From Balanoglossus misakiensis (taxonomy: Eukaryota > Hemichordata), in NCBI GenBank assembly GCA_040954595.2, contig CM082577.2, positions 12,958,001-13,022,000 on the forward strand: 64,000 bases of DNA. The letters are read 5' to 3'. A program made the translations under genes and the position numbers. The notes below the pieces were generated by a model. It was given only the letters and a program-made list of their open reading frames with translations. It was not told where the DNA came from and did not search any database. Position 1 is the stretch's first letter. Each line of letters starts with the position of its first letter. Below, in pieces: positions 47,901-62,516 of this stretch.

Positions 47901-50900
47901 ACATGAAATGTACTGATCACCATGTGCGTGACGCATTTTTTTTTTTAAATTCCTTTATTTGTAGGAAATATTCTGGCCGGTATATTTTGTATTAATGCTT
48001 GGTGCACTTCGGGCGGGACTCCAACCGAAGACTGAACCTGCCATCGCAGAGTTCCCCAGCATGGAGCTGCAGACGTTTTCTGCACTGGACCCGAATTTCC
48101 CCCTTGCAGTGGCTCCGAACGACACCGGCATTCAAGAACTGATGGATTCAGTGACGTCCCACTTGTATCTCCAGAAGAATCGCACCTACCAGTATGTGAT
48201 GTATGAGACAGAAGAGGACATGGTCGCCGCTTACACCAAGGACACCAATTTGTTCCGTACAGGGATTGTTTTTTCGGAAGATCCGACAGCGGACATGAAC
48301 TACACGATCAGAATGCCGTACGAAACCCTGCCTTTGAATTCAGAGCTGTTTGCGGGGCTTGGTAAGTGTCTGCATAGTTATATATATGAAATCAAAAGAG
48401 ATGAAAAGTGAATAAAATTGTTGTGAAATTATGCAAATGCTTTGGCATCTAATCCAACAGAGAATGAGTCGTGATGGAAATCTTCCACCTCCAGTCTTGA
48501 TGCCAATTATCTCTTGCATATTTTTCAGTAAACACTGCAACAAATGTCTGCCTCTAACCAACACCTTGGTCAATCCATGCATACCCAAAACCATGTGTAA
48601 AATGACATGTATAATTCTGATTATGTGATGGTAAAGCCCATTTACCATTATAACCATCTTACCTATACAGGATGCAATATTAGAATACTGTGTCGAAATA
48701 CCTACATTGTATATTCTTTATTAATTTTTAGGGGTTTGTTATGACCAGCAAGGCTTGTGTCCAGCAAACCAGTATCTATGGAGTGGATTTACATTGCTGC
48801 AGAGTACGATAGATTATGTGCTCATGTCTGTAAGTGGAATCAGTTTGTTTCTCCACTATGCATGGCTGTTTGCATTGATTCTCACTGTTCTATTCCCACT
48901 GTGTACATTTCATGTCCAGAATCCTACATGAATTTTCCATTTTGAAAAGTGTGTTTAGCTTTAATTACCCCTACTCTACAGAATCAAATAACATGGCTAT
49001 ACTTGGCTGCAATGATTGTAGCGGGTGCTGCTACATACATGTACACGTGAGGATGTTTGTTTGCAGCACTATACAATTACATGTACAAGGCCGTCTGTGT
49101 TAGTGCCCAGGCCCCTTTAAACTTTCTGCAGGAAATCTTAAATCTTCAAATATGAATTGAAATAACCAAAATAATGCACAAAAGTGGGTTACTTTGTCTA
49201 TTTAACTATTAATGACGCAATATTTATAGATTGTCAGATGATAATAAGGGACATATAACTGACATATTTTCTGTTTTCCTTTCACTTTGCAGATGAAGAA
49301 CCCAAACTCTACTGCGCCTATGCCAAGTCTCTCTGTTCAAATGATGGGGAAAAATGAGTATCAAAGTTCAACCCTGGTCCTTCAGACGTTGAGTGCAGTC
49401 TACTTTGTCTTTGCCTTCGCCCCATTTGTTGGCTTCTGCATGGTGTTCATTGTATATGAGAAAGAGAAGAAGATTACTGAGGGCATGAAGATGATGGGAA
49501 TGAACCATCTTGCTCATTGGTATGTTTGTGAAATTTTCACATCTCCGTAGAATTTGTAATTTGCCAATTGCATTGCTAACTGAGTGCCTTACACGCAATG
49601 TCTTGTGAACAAAACAAATAAATGGAACTCACATAATGACCACTACTGGTTGAACAAAGTGAGTCTCAAAGTTATCTTTCATGTTGGACAATGACATTCT
49701 ATGAATAAATGTAAAGAAAATCACTGCAGAAGACTTCAAGGATAATACAGCAATTCGATAAAAAATTCAAATATATTTATTAAATTCACCAGAAATAAAA
49801 CTTGTGCGTAATTTTAAAAAAATCTGTCATGTTAGGTTAAATTTGAGCGTAAAAAGGGTTGTATGATGCAGTCAGCATAGCCTTCCAAAGTCAAACAAAA
49901 GTTTATAGATACATGTACCGTATAATTGCACACACACACACACACACACACACTGCAAGCTGTGGTAATGTCACTGCAGTTATTAACATGTCATTTTGCT
50001 TATGATGATTTTCAGGTTAGCATGGGTTATCACCTATGCTCTGCTGCTGTTTGGAACCTGCATCATGTGTGCCTTGATAGCTTGGGGGCTGGGAGTGTTT
50101 CCAAACTCCAACCCATTTCTGATCTTCCTGATGTTATACTTGTATGGCCTCTCATGTAAGTGTTGTTTCTTTTCAATGCTTCCAGTTACACCAAGAACAT
50201 CATGGGACAAAAAAGTTGATTAAGTGCAAACACATTTGTACGAACTTCTGCAGTAACGCACTGTGAAGCAACAATGTTTGAATTCACATTTGAATTTGTG
50301 AACGTGCGCCACCTTGTCTGTGTACGTGATGCAGACTACATGTTCCTTATACATGAGTTCTGAAATGCATTGAGAATCTTTTAGAAAACAGAGAAAACTT
50401 ATGTTTGACTATTCATTTTTCAAAGGTCAGTCAAACATTCAATAAATTATTGATTTGAATGTTTCGCTCGTTTTATGTACATACACACTGAATCAGTTTT
50501 ATTGCCCCATAATGCCAAATATTTACACTGTGCCCTTTTGTCTGTTATATAATGGCATGATTTGCAACTAACCGTGCGTACAGGTCTGTGTGTTCCCGCC
50601 GTTACACGGCCTCCACCGCCGACCTGTAAGGCGCCATAGACAAAAGTGGGGAGTCTGCGGTCCGGATCCGGACCGCAGCTTTTTCGGTCGAAATTCGATT
50701 TTACAGGGGGAAAAATCCTTTCCCTGTCTACTTCTACCTCCTAACCGACTCCAAATATGATGTGATTTACTTGTTCGCTTTCTAAAACTTTTGCATTTAC
50801 CCATAGAGATAAACTCGCCGTAAGCCTGTATGCAATATGGCGATCTCAACCGGTAACCACAAGAAAATGAATCAGAAAGCGAGCGGTTCGGACGTTAGTC

Positions 50901-53900
50901 TAGTCTTTTAAAATGCAAAGCAAACATTTCTGCGACTACAAAATCTGACGACAGTGATAAAGTTCATTGAATGGTTCCATTGATATATAGATCTTGGGTG
51001 TATAATATTACTTTTATAACCAAGCAACTTACAATGTTGTTATGAACCTCATAAGCTGCAGTGTTTGAATAAAAAGTCATGTCATTGCACAGTCGTATAA
51101 AAATTCCATCTTATCACAAACATACCCACAGGATTAGTAAGATTGAAATATTTTTCTTTTACAGTGATAACTGCTGCCTTCATGTTGTCACCGTTCTTCG
51201 ACAAAGCTCTGACGGCGGGTGGTGTGGGTTCTTTGCTGTCCTTGGTGATATCACTGCTGTATCTTCCAACAGCTTTGACAACTGTTCCGGTGGCCGTGCA
51301 GTGGGTGCTCGGCCTTCTGTCCCCATTCACTGTGGCGTTGGCTATCAATCAGGTAAAATATACAAGACAATTATTCGGCTTCTTGTCACAGTTGCCATGG
51401 CATGGTTCAGTCCAAAGCCATTGTTTTTGGTGGCACATTGTACGGTTGGACCTCTAAAGAGGAAACTGGGGGGTGTATCTCACTCTTAGTTGTGTCCAGA
51501 GTGTTTCAGATCATCTGTGAGAACGTGGCTGTATAGCTATGTTGACACACATACATGCTACATGTGTGTTGACACAGACAGGCTGTTATACTGACAAGCA
51601 GGGTACACAGTAGCATGGTTTTGGGGGTAGAACAAGAAATGCCTTTGATAGTCAGAACAAAAGCACTCCTCATCAATTCAAAAGTTACAGCTAATGTCCC
51701 TTTAATCCATTTTCAACCAGGTAACTCTTCTGGAGGCTGGCTATGGTCAGAATGGTGTTCAGTTTTACAACATGCATCTTGGAGAGTTTCCATTCTCCTG
51801 GTGTTTGATCATGCTTGCTGTGGATATCGTGTTGTATCAGATCCTGGCAATCTACTTTGATAATGTTGTCCCAGGTAATGTCATGTAGTCACAGAAATGA
51901 CGCTACATTTAAACTTGCGGCTTTTGATTTTTCGTTTGTGTTACACTTTTATGTTCATAAAGGCTAGCATCTTGGGATTTTCACCACAAAAAAAGTAGAA
52001 TTTCATAGTTGGATATCTGTTCATGCGCAGTTCATTTATCTTGTGAGGACACTACGTTTTAACCATGTGTAAGTTGGAAAATAAACTCCAAAATCATGTT
52101 TTCATGACTAAACATACCGTTAGAGTGAAAATTTCATTGCAATCCAACCTATATAACAGATTGTTTTAATGAAATAATTCTCCATGTGACCTGCCACTAC
52201 TTTTGTATATTACAGGACCATATGGACTGAGGAAACCACTGTTGTTTTGCCTGATGCCATCCTACTGGAAGTGTGGAACTAAATATCACCAAGTGAGTTC
52301 TGGTGCTGGAACTTACACAACAACCACTGAATCCCATGCGCATTCATATCCGGCTGTAGCATCTCCTCTGAACGGTTCCACTGAAATCACACCTATCAAT
52401 GGAGGCCAGCCAGATGTTGAACCGGTGTCATCTCAGACACGTTCAAGAGTTGGCATTAGGTAGAAGTTTAATAGTGATTATTTTTTTCTTCTAAATTTGC
52501 AGATGAGAAACATATATTAGGCTGCATTCACAAACACCTCTGGAGGGGACGGGAGAATTGAGGGCGGATTTGAAAAAATTGAGGGTATGTAACTTGTAAG
52601 GGGGTGGGGGGGATTTTGGAATAATTTGGGGACTGAAAGGGGACTTGAAAATATTTTGGGCTGTGCATTTGAATTCTCCCCCCCAAGGAGTTTGTGAATG
52701 CAGCCTTATGTATTACTGTGTTGTGATATAGTTTAATCCGTTAAAGCGCACGCACTACGAACCCGACATTACTAGCAAGGATTGCATTGTTGTGAAGATT
52801 TGCAATCATGAATGCAAATTATCAAGGGTGCTTATCAATTCCAGAGACAAATAGCAGCTAGAACTTATCACCTTGAACTTGGAAGATTTGTTTTACAAAC
52901 ACATGAGACAGCAAATCCATGATGGCAGTACATGGATTCTGCTGTGTTGACGCCTGACAAGTGTACATGTGCTATCAGCTCCAATATTAACACTTAAGAA
53001 CTCATTGGGAAATGTGGAATAACTTTAATTTCTATTTTCATTAGAACTTTATTTTGGGTATGTTTATAACATTACATTCCAGATGTCTAATATCGTGAAT
53101 TAATATTTCACTTCCAGCATCTCTAACCTAGTGAAGGTTTTCAAAGGCGGGAAAAGCGGCAAACGTGTGCGTGCAGTAGACGGTGAGTGACACATTCAGA
53201 TCAATAATGTTTCCTTCTCAAAGCCCCTATAGCTGCCAAATTGCACACATTTTTTTCCCACAATAAAATACTTCAAATACTTTTATATCTTGTCTTGGAT
53301 GCCAATCAGGAGTGCAAATCATACTTGTATCATACACACCCATGAGTCAAGAATATATTGAGATTCAACTCAGAGAAGCCATTGATTGCTGTATAGCCCC
53401 AGCTCTAACAGATGCACAAGAGAAAATACATATATATTGTCTAGTGTTACCATAGTGTTAGTGGTAAGTGCACAGAGTTACTTGAAACTTAGTAGTTGAC
53501 TCAGACTGATTGAGGGTTAAAAAACTAAAAAAAAATGAAAATGTTTTTTTTTTTCCAGGTATTTCGCTTGATATCTACGAAGGAGAGATAACATGTTTGC
53601 TGGGTCACAATGGCGCTGGCAAAACCACTCTCATCAATGCCCTGACAGGTATGACACCCCCGACTAGTGGTGGCGCAAGGATATACGGATATGACGTGAC
53701 CGACGCCAATGATATGAATCAAATCAGGACCATCACTGGAGTGTGTCCCCAACAGGACATAGTGCTGGACGCACTCACCCCAAGGGAACATTTAAAAGTG
53801 TTTGCAGGACTGAAAGGTATCGAAAATGACCGTTTAGAGGAAGAGGTGAGATATAACACACTTTGAATTGCGATTTGTATTGAAAGTTTACAATCGTGAG

Positions 53901-56900
53901 TTGTGAAAACCCCGGAATTTTGGGTTTCATTTCTTGTCAGTATGGAATCTCAAGCTTTGACAGTGTCAATCAAAATGTTCAGTGTGTCCTCAGATGTTAA
54001 ATTTATCTGTAGAACGAAGTCAACCTGTTCTCCCACCATCTCTGTGATGGCACAGTACATGTACATAAATTCATTGTTTTAGACATTTAGGTTATCTCAA
54101 CTATTTACTGTAAAACTTTTCTAAACCGAAACCTGTCTTATCTGGAAAACTAAATTGAACACATTTTCCTGTAACTGTCCCTTTGACATAGAACCTCTAC
54201 AAACTGAACACATCTGAAAACTGAACAATTTCTTCAGTCCCTTTGGTGTTTAGACGGGTTTTACTGAATGTTGGTTGGTTCACATTCAACGATATGTCTG
54301 TCTTGTGATAGGTCGAAAAAGTTCTCCGTGATGTTAATTTGGATAAGTGTGCCTCCACACCTGCTCAGAAACTCAGCGGTGGACAGAAGAGAAAACTGTG
54401 TGTTGGGATGGCCTTGATCGGGGATCCAAAGGTCAGTATATAGTCTCTTGTCACGAAATTCGCTGCCACAAGCTGGCGTTGGCATGTTGACATTTTGAAT
54501 CACACTTGCAGATCAATCTACAATGTTGTTTAGCTTCATTGCTTCCATGTTACATTCTACAAAGTTTGGTCTAGTAGACCTAACTTTCGAGAACAAAATT
54601 CGAACATTCTGACCGTCTTGAAATCTCTGAGGGAATACTGTAGTGAGAAGGGCAAAGTAGGCGATCACGATGCACTATCCTTTTAACGGAGAAAACCCGT
54701 TACTCACAATTTGCTTGAAAATTTGTCAGAATTCAACAAAACTGTTTTCTTCTTGAAGCGGAAGAATTTCACAAAAATTGAGAAAATATTGTCCAATTTT
54801 CAGGTGTTGTTTCTTGATGAGCCCTCCAGTGGAATGGATCCATATTCGAGGCGTCGGTTGTGGGCGCTCTTGAAAAACAACCGAGAGGGCAGAGTTATTG
54901 TACTGAGTACGCACTTTATGGATGAAGCTGACATCTTAGCTGGTAAGAGTGACCTCTGCAACGGGTCAAAGTTGAAAAATGTCTTTAGACATTTCTTTTC
55001 TCTTACAAGATTCAAGATATACCTCAGTGGCAGAATTTATGTGTCCTAATGTCATAATAGTATAACCAATTTTGACTATTTGGAATTTTTTTTTCGAAGA
55101 TCGAAAGAATTGTGTTTGCTGGATTTAATGTTTTATAGCTAAATTGTACAGTACCTTTTATGTTTGAAAAACCCATCTAGGCTTGTATTTGTTTCAACCA
55201 TGAAATACTTTTAAATTACCTTTGTAGCTGCGAGAGATTTCCGAGTCAGATTGAAGTTATTGGTCCAACATTTTGAACTTCATTGATACACAGGTCATTT
55301 TAAAAAGCTATCATAGACGACATCTCTATGGATATGGCCCAATTAAAAAAAGATGTTTTCACATTCACATTTCACTTGTTCAGGTAGATAAAATCTAAGA
55401 CTCACATTTGGAGAATATAGCTTTGACTGCAGAATCAGTAAATTAAATGTTGGAATTGATGTGAAAATATTTGTACAGGGATGATCTTGACTGAAAAACC
55501 TGAGAAATGTTGATTTCTTATTGTTCCTCAGACCGGAAAGCCATCATATCCAAGGGCACTCTGAGATGCTATGGTTCGTCACTGTTTCTGAAGAACAGAT
55601 TTGGCATTGGTTACCATCTTGGGTAAGTGCCTATCCATCTCCAGCAGAGAAGTGGATTGCTAATTTTGTTATTTCTCCTTGTACATATTGTGTGTGGTGA
55701 CTTACTGTAAAACACTTTATTTTTCGCGAACAATAAATTTTCACGAGATACGCAAGAGCCAAAATAGCATGAAAATAAAAAGTCGTGTAAATTTTTTTTA
55801 AGATAACGATGCAGTGAATGAAATAAGAGAACACGAAAATTAAAACTCGCAAAACAGTGGCCTCTCTCAATATCGCGAAAATTTCAACTCGCGAAAATAA
55901 AGTGTTTTACAGTATTATGCCATGTAGTATTTCACTGGCTTGGTGCGCATGTTGGTCAATGGTCCAGTCAAATATGAAAAAAAAATATTAATAATGCACA
56001 TGTAGACAGCAAGTGTAAATCAATGATGACTAAACTGTATGTCATCATTTTAAGGAGAAATTATAGTGTATGATTGACTCAGTCATAAAATAAGGTTTAA
56101 CAAAGATCTACCATAAAATAAATGTACCATATACAAGAAAATTTGTAAGAAAGTTGTCAATATGGAATCTATATCTCAACAAAACCCCATTCTATCACAT
56201 TGTATACATTGATAAGCTTTACTTGTGTTTTTTGAAAGTGTAAAGTGAAAAAATAATATTGTATTTTTTTCTTATTTTTTTTACCAGGATGGTGATACAG
56301 CAAGGAAGTGATATCAGCCAGATTACAGATTTTGTCAAGTCTCAAGTTCCAAGTGCTGAACTGGGTAGATCTTATGGCATGGAACTGACCTACACTTTAC
56401 CATTACAAGATGTGACTGCATTTGCTGGTGAGTTTGTGTGATGTGCAGATTTTAACAGCGGGATGTACATGTGGTGTGTGCACTTGATGTACGATACTGA
56501 TAAAGGCATTGGGTGTTTGGTTGAAATGTTGGTTTTTTTTATAAGAGGCTGGTAAATTAAATCTGACAGTTGTGCTAACAAAACACACTTGCACATACCT
56601 TAAAATGGCGACCTGTCCCAGAATCTGGTAACCGGATTCTGTAAATTGAAAAAAGTTGACCCTTGCAAATTGATGCATTAGACGGACACTGCAGATAATA
56701 AAATGAGTGCATGAGTTGAAAGTGACATGGTCTGTGCTTCCGTGCTACATTCTGCTTAAGGACGTACGTTCAGTAAAATTGAAAGTATTGTCATATTTTT
56801 TAATTGTGGATTTTTTTATTCTCCTTTGTATGTATAACTAAAATCCGTAATAAAATATAGGAGCCACCGCGCTTGTTTATGAAATACAGAGCCATGAATT

Positions 56901-59900
56901 TGGTCGATAATAGAAGAAATCTGCTGACTCAGCAATTTTCACCAATGGTTTGTCTATGGGCAAAAATTTTAACGCAATTTATCTCAAAATAGAGCGCGGT
57001 GACCCCTATATTTTATTTGACCAGTGAATTTATATTTGCTGGACTGAGCTATGTGTAAAATTTCGTGAAAATGACAATAGTAGAAGTTTGTTTTCTGGCG
57101 ATTATCAATGTAATCCTATGGGAAAAAGACCGGGCGCGCAGTGTTTCCGGTTTATATTCTGCGCGTGCATCCTTAAAAGGAGATAAGAGCTTGAGTTCTT
57201 TTTTAAATACTCCACCTGTGTTTTGTGATAAAAGTATTCTGAAAAAAATTTACTGGAACATACAGTGGCCCTTTAATACAACAACTACCCATTTCGAATT
57301 TTGTAAAAGTGACTCAATTTTGCCTGATTGCAAACTTCTTGTCTAGATTTATTCTCTGCCTTGGATGCAACCAATGACAGTACTGGATTGACCACCGCCA
57401 AGTCCTTTGGAATTCAGTCATACGGAGTTTCTATGACAACCCTGGAGGAAGTTTTCCTCAAACTTGGTGAGGAGCAAGAGGTAGATGTTGAAGAGGGGGA
57501 GGGAGAGGAGGATTATTTGATTAACCGAACTCAGATAGGTAAGGCTCATCAGCCCATCATATGTGTGCATAATTCGTGTATGCATGTACCCAGTGCCACA
57601 CATAGGTGGTGTAGACTAGAAGTCAGGGAATATACACAAGAATCAAGATTAGAAAAAAAATATACCTATCCTACAGTGCACTTCAGACATGATGTGGTTT
57701 TTACAACAAAAGCACATTGCTCTCCCTAAATTTGTAGTAAGTGTACAATTGATGGTCTGCATGCATTCAATTCATGAGCCAGTTGCGTTTGTGATAGTTA
57801 TCCCAAAAGTAGCAGCGTGCGTGACTTTAAAGTAGAGAAAAACATAATGATAGTAGTGAGTTGTTATATATATATAGCACAAGTATCCATAATTGTGCTC
57901 AAGGCTGTTTACAATTATTACCCCTGGTCATTGGACCTTATTGAATTCCATTCTACTTCCTGGGGCAAGCAACGGCTCACATGTGCAGCCATAAGCTCAC
58001 ACACATTGCAATTTCTATCCTACCAGAATATGCAGTCACATAAATTATCTGTTTAATTGCAATTCAGTTTTGAAATGGAAAGTAGAATCGTGAAGTTGAA
58101 CACTGTCTGATATATATTTAAAATCCTACAATGTTGACTTTGGCTTTTCTGGCAGGTACCAGTGGAATGCAATTGGGCAGTGGTGAAGACACAGGAGGAA
58201 TGGGATATGACAATCTAGCAGGTGAGAAAAGAAAACAAACACACTCATCATACTCTGGCTATGATTGGTGAATTCAATCATCTTCCAGGAGGTAAATAGG
58301 TTAATGTGATAAGTCCTTAATGTGATGTCTGGCGAGGGGTTATTGACAGTCAACAACGGCAGAGTTCCAGAGAAAGGTTCTTTATTGAACAGCAACCACG
58401 CGGGAACTTGAAGTTACAGGAAATTACGTGTGACAATCACCTGACCACGACATGTCATCACACTTTATACAATTGCGTTGCTATACAGCTCCTGAGTGAA
58501 GCAGAATTATTGAAAGATATTCATCTTGCATTCAGACAACAAATACGTCCCATTGATGATTTGGAGAACAAACAACAGAGCTCAGCAGTTAAACATGGTA
58601 AACACTAGATGAGCCCAGAAATGATTCATATTTCATGTTTATCCACTGGTATTCATTCATATATCTACCATATTTCCACAGTTTGTTCTGGAGTATAGGC
58701 CTATAAGCCAGCTGGCAAATATTTCATTAAACTGCAGTTATATATTGTCTTGCTCTAAACACTTCAAAAAATTGCTTTCAATCAACATTTCAATGTTTCC
58801 TGTCAATTTAAAATAAAGGCCGACAAACTATGACAAATGTCCCAAGAAAGCAGATGTTCTAGCATTGTACTGTCACTTTTGTGTAAGTTTGCCTGATATG
58901 ACATGCTGGACTTGGCATCATTATCATCACTCGATGCCCCTGGAGGTTTGATACAGTGTGACTGTGTGACATCGACAGTTCTCATATTCAACTGATGGTA
59001 CTGAGGATTCACCAGAACATTTGCTGGAGAAATGATGTCTACCAGCAACAATGCCCAATTTGTCTCAGATGTCTCTGAAGGGGTGTCTCAATTTACTATT
59101 CATGTCTTATTCATGTTATATTAAAACACCATTTTATTTGCTTTCTTTGCTAACCCTGATGTCAAATTGCAGAAAATCTCCCAAAGCCAGGTAGTGTTTT
59201 CAATTTCATTCAGTAGATACATAACTATAGTGTTTGTGTATATGTTTGGTCTTAGGTCACATTTCCACCGTTCCAAAACACATACAACATTCTTCCTCTC
59301 CTACTCTCCCATGTTTCAGATAAACTAACCCTGCAACTTGTTATTCATATGTAAACACCAGGATTAGAATAAAGTGAATGTATCACTGTTTTAGGCGTTG
59401 TCAAATGAACAATCAAAATTTACCCCTTTTGTAGAAATGCACACTCTCAGCTGATAACTTAGTGCAACATTTTATGAAAATGACATGCATGTATATATAT
59501 GTATATGTGTGTGCGTTTGCATGTGTACACATCCATGTACAATGTACATTTCCCAGTTAAGTTATGCATGAACATTTGCCACATTTTCATGAATATACTA
59601 TTGTTCAAATTAACTACAGACTGTTTTCTGTAGGTTTCGATGACCCACACGCCCTCTCTATTTTGACTGACCAATGTGAGAACCTACTGTATTTTGATGT
59701 GCCTATGTGGGAGCCACTTCATTTTGATTGGTGCAGGTGGAAGCCAAGTTTAATGTGATTGGCTTTTTGGGGGAAGGCAACTAAGAATGGCTCCTATGAT
59801 AGCCAGATTACTTTGACCTATAAAAGGGACTGCCCTCTCACTGCAGTGTTTATAAGTGAAAGGGCAATCAAAAATGTAAGATCTCACATTCAGTTCTTTA

Positions 59901-62412
59901 TAAATATTTTATCGATTAACACCAAATCGCAAAGTACCAGGTAACCCCCCCCCCCCCTTTAATTGTGTCATTGTTTATTATCAAAATTTGTCAAAAATCA
60001 GTGTAGCATAGACTTTATCAAAATGTTGTTCTCTTCTAATCCATGCAGTGTCCCGGGAATCCTTGTCTGCAACAGTAACTGAGAGAGATCAAGATGACAC
60101 CAGTGCAGTAGTGGTTGTCAAAGCAGGTGCATTGGATTGTAAGCAGATTGCACAGAGAGAAATGGAACCAGGACAGAATCAAATCTCGGCATTGGCTATG
60201 GTCCGAGTCAGAATTGCAATGAGAAACTCAAAGGTAACCCAATTTTTTATGTACATGATATTTACTTTATTATGGTGACTTAAAGGGACAAAATCTCTCT
60301 CTCTCTGTCGCTGCCTTTTTTACATTAATTATGTTTGATCCAAGACACCGTTTATGTCAATGTACATGTACATGTATATATATAGTGAATCAACGTTCGA
60401 CCACACAATTTCCATCCCGTTTGTAGGATATGAGAGTAAAAAACTCGCCGAAATGAATAAATGGTAGACAACGATTATTCCTTTTGGCGAGTTTTTTCAC
60501 TCGTGTCTACAAGTGGGATGGAAGGTGTGTGTGGTCGAACGTTGATTCACAATATAGACATGAAGAATAACATAAACAGTGTCTTGTATCAAACATAATT
60601 AATGGTAAAAAGGCAGCAAGAGAGAGACTTTGTCCCTTTAAAGCTCCAATAGATGTAACTTTTCGCAATGTTTGTTTTGTGTATCTACTGTATTTCCTTG
60701 TTTATATTCTTGAGAAATGATGCTCATCAACATAACATGTATGTGTATAGTCGACACTGTAATTGTACTAAATTTGTATTCTAGTCCTGACTAGAATTCA
60801 TTTGTCAACAGGCTATGTTGACAAGTGTTGAACGTTGAATATACTCAGTGCCTGAGTATATTCGCTTTTTGTTTGGATAGAGGAAAAAATTGCATTCGAT
60901 TCATAGAATAAAAATACTGTAAATAAGGCCAAACGATACAGCGAATGTCCCTTGAAAATGTGCTAAACTTGGCCAAAACCAGCCTGGAGTTCATTTTCAA
61001 ACTGGCTGAATTCAACATTCCGGCGGCAACTCACATCAAATTTTACTAAAGATCAAATGTTCAGGTCACTGGCCCTTATGAGGAGTTTCATTTACTGCAT
61101 CGCAATATGCACACATGCAACTTACTAGCTCTGCATGGCAGGGCTGTGTGTTGTTACTGTCTGCACCTTCAATCACAGCCCGGCCAGCTGAATCTCAAAG
61201 ACTAGCATGGCACTGCATTGACACTTTTATGTCAGAAGCCAGGTTCTTCAACTGAAAACTGCTGATTGTAGAAATTTATAAGCACAACTGAATGAGCTCA
61301 GTGTGTGTCCAAATTGAGGTAGGCATGCTCCAAAATGCAAACCAACGTGTGATCTGAGTTCACAATCGGCTGCCATGAAGACCCCCATAGTATTACAACG
61401 TTATGAAAATCTCTCCCATTCTCTTCCTAGGCATACTTCCTTAGGATCATCATGCCATCAATATTCATGATTGTAGGCATTGTCTTGGTCAAGTTCATCT
61501 CGAGCCCTTCCACCGATCCGGCTAACTATGCCCCACTCATCCTGCGACCAGATCTCTACCTTGCCAAGCCTGCTGCAGAGCTGACTCCGGAGAAAACACA
61601 ATTGTTGTACAAGAACTCCACAGGTAAAGCAAGAATTACAGGAAAATGTTCTAATCATAGAAATTTGTACCACTACCCTGATCACCTCCTAGTCTGTACC
61701 TTCAAGGGAAACAACAATTCATCCCACTGCTTGAGTTTCAGCGAGTTCTTTCTGCGTTCACCTCCTTTTTCTTGTTTGATATGCATGCATTCATAACTAA
61801 TGTATGCGCATATGATTGAGAGTATGTAGGACTGATAGTTTTCATGACTGATAGTATTTCATGCAAACATCCAATACAACTGCTTCAAACACACATAACT
61901 AAATTAATCTATCCAGTGGCTCTGAGTTTGTCATCAGCTACTCTGGTATTTCTTGAATCTGGCAAGAGTCCATGGCTGTCACATCAACAGGCAATAGTTA
62001 GGAGATTTTTCAATTTGGAAATGTTATCACTGTCTCTTCACAGATATGGCCATTCTTTCTTTGTCACATGACTCATTCAGGCCAATCGCATCACTGCATG
62101 AGCGTGCCCTATGTGGTGCTAATAATAATAATGAGGGATCCACAGTCAGATAGGAATGTATTGATTGTAAATCAATCACACTTAATAGTAATACTTTCTC
62201 CTTTCTCTTAGATGATGATTTATCAACACTGCTGTCACAGTTTGACAGACTAGAGTTCCAATATAAAGAGGACAATCTCTCAGATCTTCTAGACAAACAA
62301 CCCAACCATCTTGGTGTCAATGTATACAATTGGAGTCAGGTTGGTGTTTTTCACATAATTGATTAGCTGCATTTACAATTAGGATTTTTGTTACAGCACT
62401 GTTATTTGGCAG

Positions 62413-62444
<32 letters not shown>

Positions 62445-62472
62445 ATGTATGTATGTATTTGTTATTTGGCAG

Positions 62473-62516
<44 letters not shown>

